Part shown: piece by piece, positions 61,157 through 64,000 of the stretch | How positions within the stretch are numbered: the stretch's first letter is position 1 | How the letters are laid out: the number at the start of each line of letters is the position of its first letter | The notes under the pieces: model-generated | Seen by the model: the letters and a program-made list of their open reading frames with translations, nothing else | Told to the model about the DNA's origin: nothing | Database searches by the model: none | Translations under genes and position numbers: made by a program | Assembly: GCF_024399315.1 (NCBI RefSeq) | Contig: NZ_CP075170.1 | Span: forward strand, 4,601,501 to 4,665,500 | DNA length: 64,000 bases | Source: Chryseobacterium sp. MA9 | GTDB lineage: Bacteria; Bacteroidota; Bacteroidia; Flavobacteriales; Weeksellaceae | Reading direction: 5' to 3'

Positions 61157-62588
61157 AAATATAATATTCGGAATTGCTTCATTGAGCCTTGTTTCATGTG
61201 CAGTTCCTAAAGTAACCGAGTTGAAAAAAGCCCAGGAACTACCGATTGAAATTATCAAAACAGATAAAAATAAAACTTCGGATGAGTTTCAGCAGATCAA
61301 CCTGAAGGCTTACTTTACAGATCCGCAGCTGCTCGAACTTTTTGATAGAGTGGTTCAGGCCAATCCGGATTTCCAGATTGCGCAGCAAAGAGTGGAAATT
61401 GCGAACAGTTTCCTTCAAAGATCGAAAATGGATTTACTGCCTTCCCTTGAAGTAGGGGTGGAGGCTTCCGGAAACAGGTACGGAAAATATACCATGGAAG
61501 GAGTAGGGAACTATGATACCAATCTTTCACCCAATATTAAGGAAAATCAGAAAATCAACAGAGACTTTACCCCTAATTACTGGGTAGGAGCAAGAAGCAG
61601 CTGGGAAATTGATGCATGGGGGAAACTTAAGAATAAAAAGATTGCTGCACAGAAGAAATTTCTGGCTTCAACAGAAGGGCTGAGATTATTACAGGTAGAG
61701 CTTTTTACTGATATTGCTAATTTGTATTATCAGTTGGTAGCCTTAGACAATCGTCTTGCCATTTATCAGAAGAATTACAACCTTCAGCAGAGAGCATTTG
61801 AAATTGTCCTGGCGCAGCGTGAAGTAGGAAAGGCTACAGAATTGGCTGTACAGCAGTTCAAAGCACAGAATAACAACTGGTTGGCAGAAATCGAACATAT
61901 AAGGGTGGAAATTGTTACTGTAGAGCAGGCTATTACCACGTTGACGGGAAGCTACGGCGGAGATGTAAAACGTGGAAAAATATTGATGCCTACCAATATG
62001 GAAGTATTAAATAAAACCATTAATGTGGAAGGAGTAATCCATTCCAGGCCGGATGTAGCGGCGAACTATTATGTTTTAGAAGCTTCTCAGGCTGATGCCA
62101 AGGCTGCGAGAGCTGCTTTTTACCCTAAGATTGACCTTGGTGCAGGTTTCGGACTGAATTCTTTTTCTGTAGAGACATTATTTAAACCAAGTTCTCTGGC
62201 AGGGCAATTGTTGGGTGGATTAATGGTTCCTGTTTTTAATAAAGGGCAGTTGAAATATGAATTCAAAGTGGCGAGTAAAGAGCAGGAAATTGCTTTTTTA
62301 AACTATCAGAAAAGCATTACAACTGCTTTTAACGAGCTTCAATCGATTCTGAAACAGACTAAGATCTATGAACGTGTTTTGAAACTGAAATCAGAAGAAG
62401 TAGGTTTTCTTGACCGTGGTGTGGAGGTTTCCAACGATCTATATCTGACAGGATATGCGAATTATTTTGAACTGATCAACTCTCAGAAGAGCAAACTCAC
62501 CGCTGAATTGGATTTATTACAGTTCCAGCACCAGAATACCAGAAATAACGTCCTGCTGTTTAAAGCACTGGGAGGGAAACTGGATTAA
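61137..62588 (+). CDS. TolC-like outer membrane efflux lipoprotein (NodT type)
   Basis: The ATG at 61137 gives a lipoprotein signal (IIFGIASLSLVSC). The upstream frame start at 61110 would deepen the overlap with the pump gene. The protein of 483 residues has two OEP repeats at about 60-245 and 290-475, with VVQANPDFQIAQQRVEIANS, SWEIDAWGKLKNKK, IHSRPDVAANYYVLEASQAD and FYPKIDLGAGFG, typical of the NodT family. It should form a trimeric channel through the outer membrane for the pump. A terminator follows. Confidence 0.93.
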   Translation: MKRLNHRNIIFGIASLSLVSCAVPKVTELKKAQELPIEIIKTDKNKTSDEFQQINLKAYFTDPQLLELFDRVVQANPDFQIAQQRVEIANSFLQRSKMDLLPSLEVGVEASGNRYGKYTMEGVGNYDTNLSPNIKENQKINRDFTPNYWVGARSSWEIDAWGKLKNKKIAAQKKFLASTEGLRLLQVELFTDIANLYYQLVALDNRLAIYQKNYNLQQRAFEIVLAQREVGKATELAVQQFKAQNNNWLAEIEHIRVEIVTVEQAITTLTGSYGGDVKRGKILMPTNMEVLNKTINVEGVIHSRPDVAANYYVLEASQADAKAARAAFYPKIDLGAGFGLNSFSVETLFKPSSLAGQLLGGLMVPVFNKGQLKYEFKVASKEQEIAFLNYQKSITTAFNELQSILKQTKIYERVLKLKSEEVGFLDRGVEVSNDLYLTGYANYFELINSQKSKLTAELDLLQFQHQNTRNNVLLFKALGGKLD

Positions 62589-62610
62589 TTTTTACTTTTT
62601 TTTACGATGA

Positions 62611-62648
62611 AGGAAGCTGTCTTTTAGGCAGCTTCTTTTATTTTTTAT
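62611..62648 (+). terminator. Terminator of the RND operon
   Basis: A stem of about 9 bp (62613-62621 with 62627-62635) is followed by a T-rich tail, 23 bp after the stop. Confidence 0.75.
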
Positions 62649-62872
62649 TGTGTTCTACGGATTCCCGTAATCTTCATTGAAATAATTCCGGGATATTTAT
62701 CATCTGATAAAAATAATAACCATAAAAATTTGAAGAAAATCTCAAGGGGAGTATTTAACCTGAAACACAGTTAAAGTGTAAAATTGTTGAGATCCTGAAT
62801 TTACAGATGGCTGCTCCATGTGTCTGCGTGAGAATCTAACTTTAATAAGTCGAGATATTTTTTATATGATTA

Positions 62873-62908
62873 AAAAAAGAGACTGTCCAAAGGGCAGTCT
62901 CTTTCTGT
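62873..62908 (-). terminator. Terminator of the cold-shock gene
   Basis: A 13-bp stem (62876-62888 with 62892-62904, one G-U pair) with an AAA loop lies about 50 bp beyond the minus-strand stop. The upstream A-run forms a U tract on that strand. Confidence 0.75.
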
Positions 62909-62956
62909 ATTTTTTAAAACATAGCTGCTTACAGCAGATTGTTTTATGCGTAAGTA

Positions 62957-63379
62957 TTATTTAACAAGCTGAATTTCAACAGCGGAGAATCCTTTAGGAG
63001 ACTTTTCTTTTTCAAAAGATACTTTGTTTCCTTTTTTTACCGGCTCTGCACAGTTGTTGTTGTGGAAGAAGACATTTTCTTTAGAATTATCTTCAGTGAT
63101 GAAACCATATCCTTTTTCACTAAGGAAAGTAACAATTCCTGTTTTTCTTGGATCTTCCTCAATAATAGGAGCAGCACCCAGTTGAATATCATCAAGGTTT
63201 ACTTCCTGTCTTTGTTCAGGTGGAGTAGAAGTTAATCTTCCGAATTCGTCTACATACATGAAAACATCCTCCGCTCCTTTGTTGTTGTTAGTTTTACGTT
63301 CTTCGCGTCTTAGCGCTTTTTCTTTTTGCTTTTGAATTTTTTTCTTGAAATTTTCCTTTTTAGAAAAAGAATCTGCCAT
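62957..63379 (-). CDS. Cold-shock domain protein with N-terminal extension
   Basis: The 140-residue protein has a lysine/arginine-rich N-terminal tail (about 1-70, KKENFKKKIQKQKEKALRREERK). An acidic linker follows, then a C-terminal cold-shock domain (about 78-140) with TGIVTFLSEKGYGFITEDN and NVFFHNNNC, the RNP1/RNP2 strands. It binds single-stranded RNA or DNA. The long basic tail is unusual relative to the 65-70-residue CspA type, but similar extended forms occur in Bacteroidetes. Its upstream region (63380-63600) could be a long leader like those of cold-shock genes, but no element was identified. Confidence 0.92.
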   Translation of the reverse strand: MADSFSKKENFKKKIQKQKEKALRREERKTNNNKGAEDVFMYVDEFGRLTSTPPEQRQEVNLDDIQLGAAPIIEEDPRKTGIVTFLSEKGYGFITEDNSKENVFFHNNNCAEPVKKGNKVSFEKEKSPKGFSAVEIQLVK

Positions 63380-64000
63380 AAATTATTTTTAGTATTTAGT
63401 TTCTATAAATTAATTGGTTCAATCTGGTCTGTTTTAGACCCCTATAAAGCCTGGCTATGTTTTCTGTTTTGGATAATCCCAATCATACAGAGCTTTAAAA
63501 TTCCGACAAGTATTGTTCTTAGTAGAAGAATAAAAGTTTAAAATATGGCTGCTCAAAAAGCAAAGACTGAATAAAAAATATTCAGGTCGTTACAGAAAAC
63601 AAAGTATTGACTTGGTTATTTAATGTACAAATATACAACAATAAAATGAATTATCAGGTTTTAAATGATTGATTATCAGAAATGGTTTTACGGCAGATCT
63701 GCCGGGGTACTTTATAGTCTGAGTGTAAGACGATAATGAGAGCCAGAACAAGGGCATAAAAAAATCCCCAGAATACTGAGGATTATAAAAAAATATATTA
63801 TAAAAATGAAGTGGTGTATAATACGGCTGGAAAAGCATCAAATGTTATGCCTAAAATTGACGTGTAATAGTGAATTATATAGCTTTGTTTAATATACAAG
63901 GGCTTTACTAAGTCATATATGGCTGGTAAATAGCATTCTATTAAAAAATATTGTTTACATAAAAAAATGTAAATATTTCTTTCTCAGTTTAAAATTAGAA
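63380..64000. other. Non-coding right end, 621 bp
   Basis: No convincing gene is visible on either strand. The first part is the upstream region of the cold-shock gene. A hairpin at 63763-63784 lies in the middle. The last 200 bp are very AT-rich with stops in all frames checked. Confidence 0.55.
63763..63784 (-). terminator. Candidate terminator-like hairpin
   Basis: A 9-bp stem (63763-63771 with 63776-63784, one mismatch) has an AATA loop. The A-run before it would give a U tract on the minus strand, but no minus-strand gene ends here within the window. Confidence 0.45.

Noticed and set aside
63620..63841. Minus-strand 73-codon open frame at right end
   Set aside because: No recognisable features and it spans the terminator-like hairpin.
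1..64000. tRNA, rRNA or transposase genes
   Set aside because: No cloverleaf-type sequence, rRNA segment or transposase motif was recognised by eye; a dedicated search was not possible.

Overview
The window looks like chromosomal DNA of a Flavobacteriia member close to Chryseobacterium (Weeksellaceae). The DNA is AT-rich. Genes lack clear Shine-Dalgarno sites, and many starts are preceded by a Bacteroidetes-type -7 box (TAnnTTTG). The gene content is typical of the group: a TonB-dependent receptor with an N-terminal carboxypeptidase-like domain, GldD, TPR-containing histidine kinases, M13 peptidases, and the Bacteroidetes form of TssB/TssC. I see no tRNA, rRNA, CRISPR array, insertion sequence, prophage or replication origin. 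The genus is inferred from protein flavour, not from a marker gene.

Layout. 1-3688 is the 5' part of a very large secreted protein with two FISUMP-like repeats, running off the left edge. 4167-4493 is an HxlR-type regulator. 4571-9802 is a minus-strand block: membrane-anchored AraC regulator, TonB-dependent receptor, secreted Ca-dependent phospholipase C. A decayed gene lies at 9941-10285, followed by an L,D-transpeptidase lipoprotein and three minus-strand genes (membrane protein, aspartyl protease/PDZ protein, carboxylesterase). 14352-18050 holds a NarL-type two-component system flanked by two paralogous small lipoproteins. 18121-24395 is mainly housekeeping (tyrS, an ECF-type sigma factor, lipA) plus an AraC regulator divergent from an MFS exporter. 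24469-26170 holds a STAS-like protein and an FAD oxidoreductase.

26467-31480 is the most interesting part. A vWA protein, a SIMPL protein and a LytS/LytTR-type two-component system are each preceded by an identical pair of 9-bp half-sites (ACTTGGTGA) with a 21-bp period, at a near-constant distance from a -7 box. This looks like the operator of the local LytTR regulator, so the four genes probably form one regulon.

31556-42105 carries a lipocalin, a DUF7832-like protein, CinA, a three-domain GH18/NodB/GT2 polysaccharide protein, and two tandem M13 peptidases. 42167-45935 has an unrecognised gene with kinase-like motifs divergent from an isolated tssB-tssC sheath pair, then a lipoprotein. 46012-54109 has mutY, gldD, a PfkB kinase, a SurA-like chaperone, nitronate monooxygenase, an alpha/beta hydrolase, an HD-type hydrolase, rhodanese and queG. 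54469-56307 has a TIGR02117 protein, a second (YkuD_2) transpeptidase-like lipoprotein and an SRPBCC protein. 56524-62588 is an RND efflux operon led by a small unknown protein. 62957-63379 is an extended cold-shock protein; 63380-64000 is non-coding. A dispersed double-hairpin repeat occurs in three intergenic gaps.
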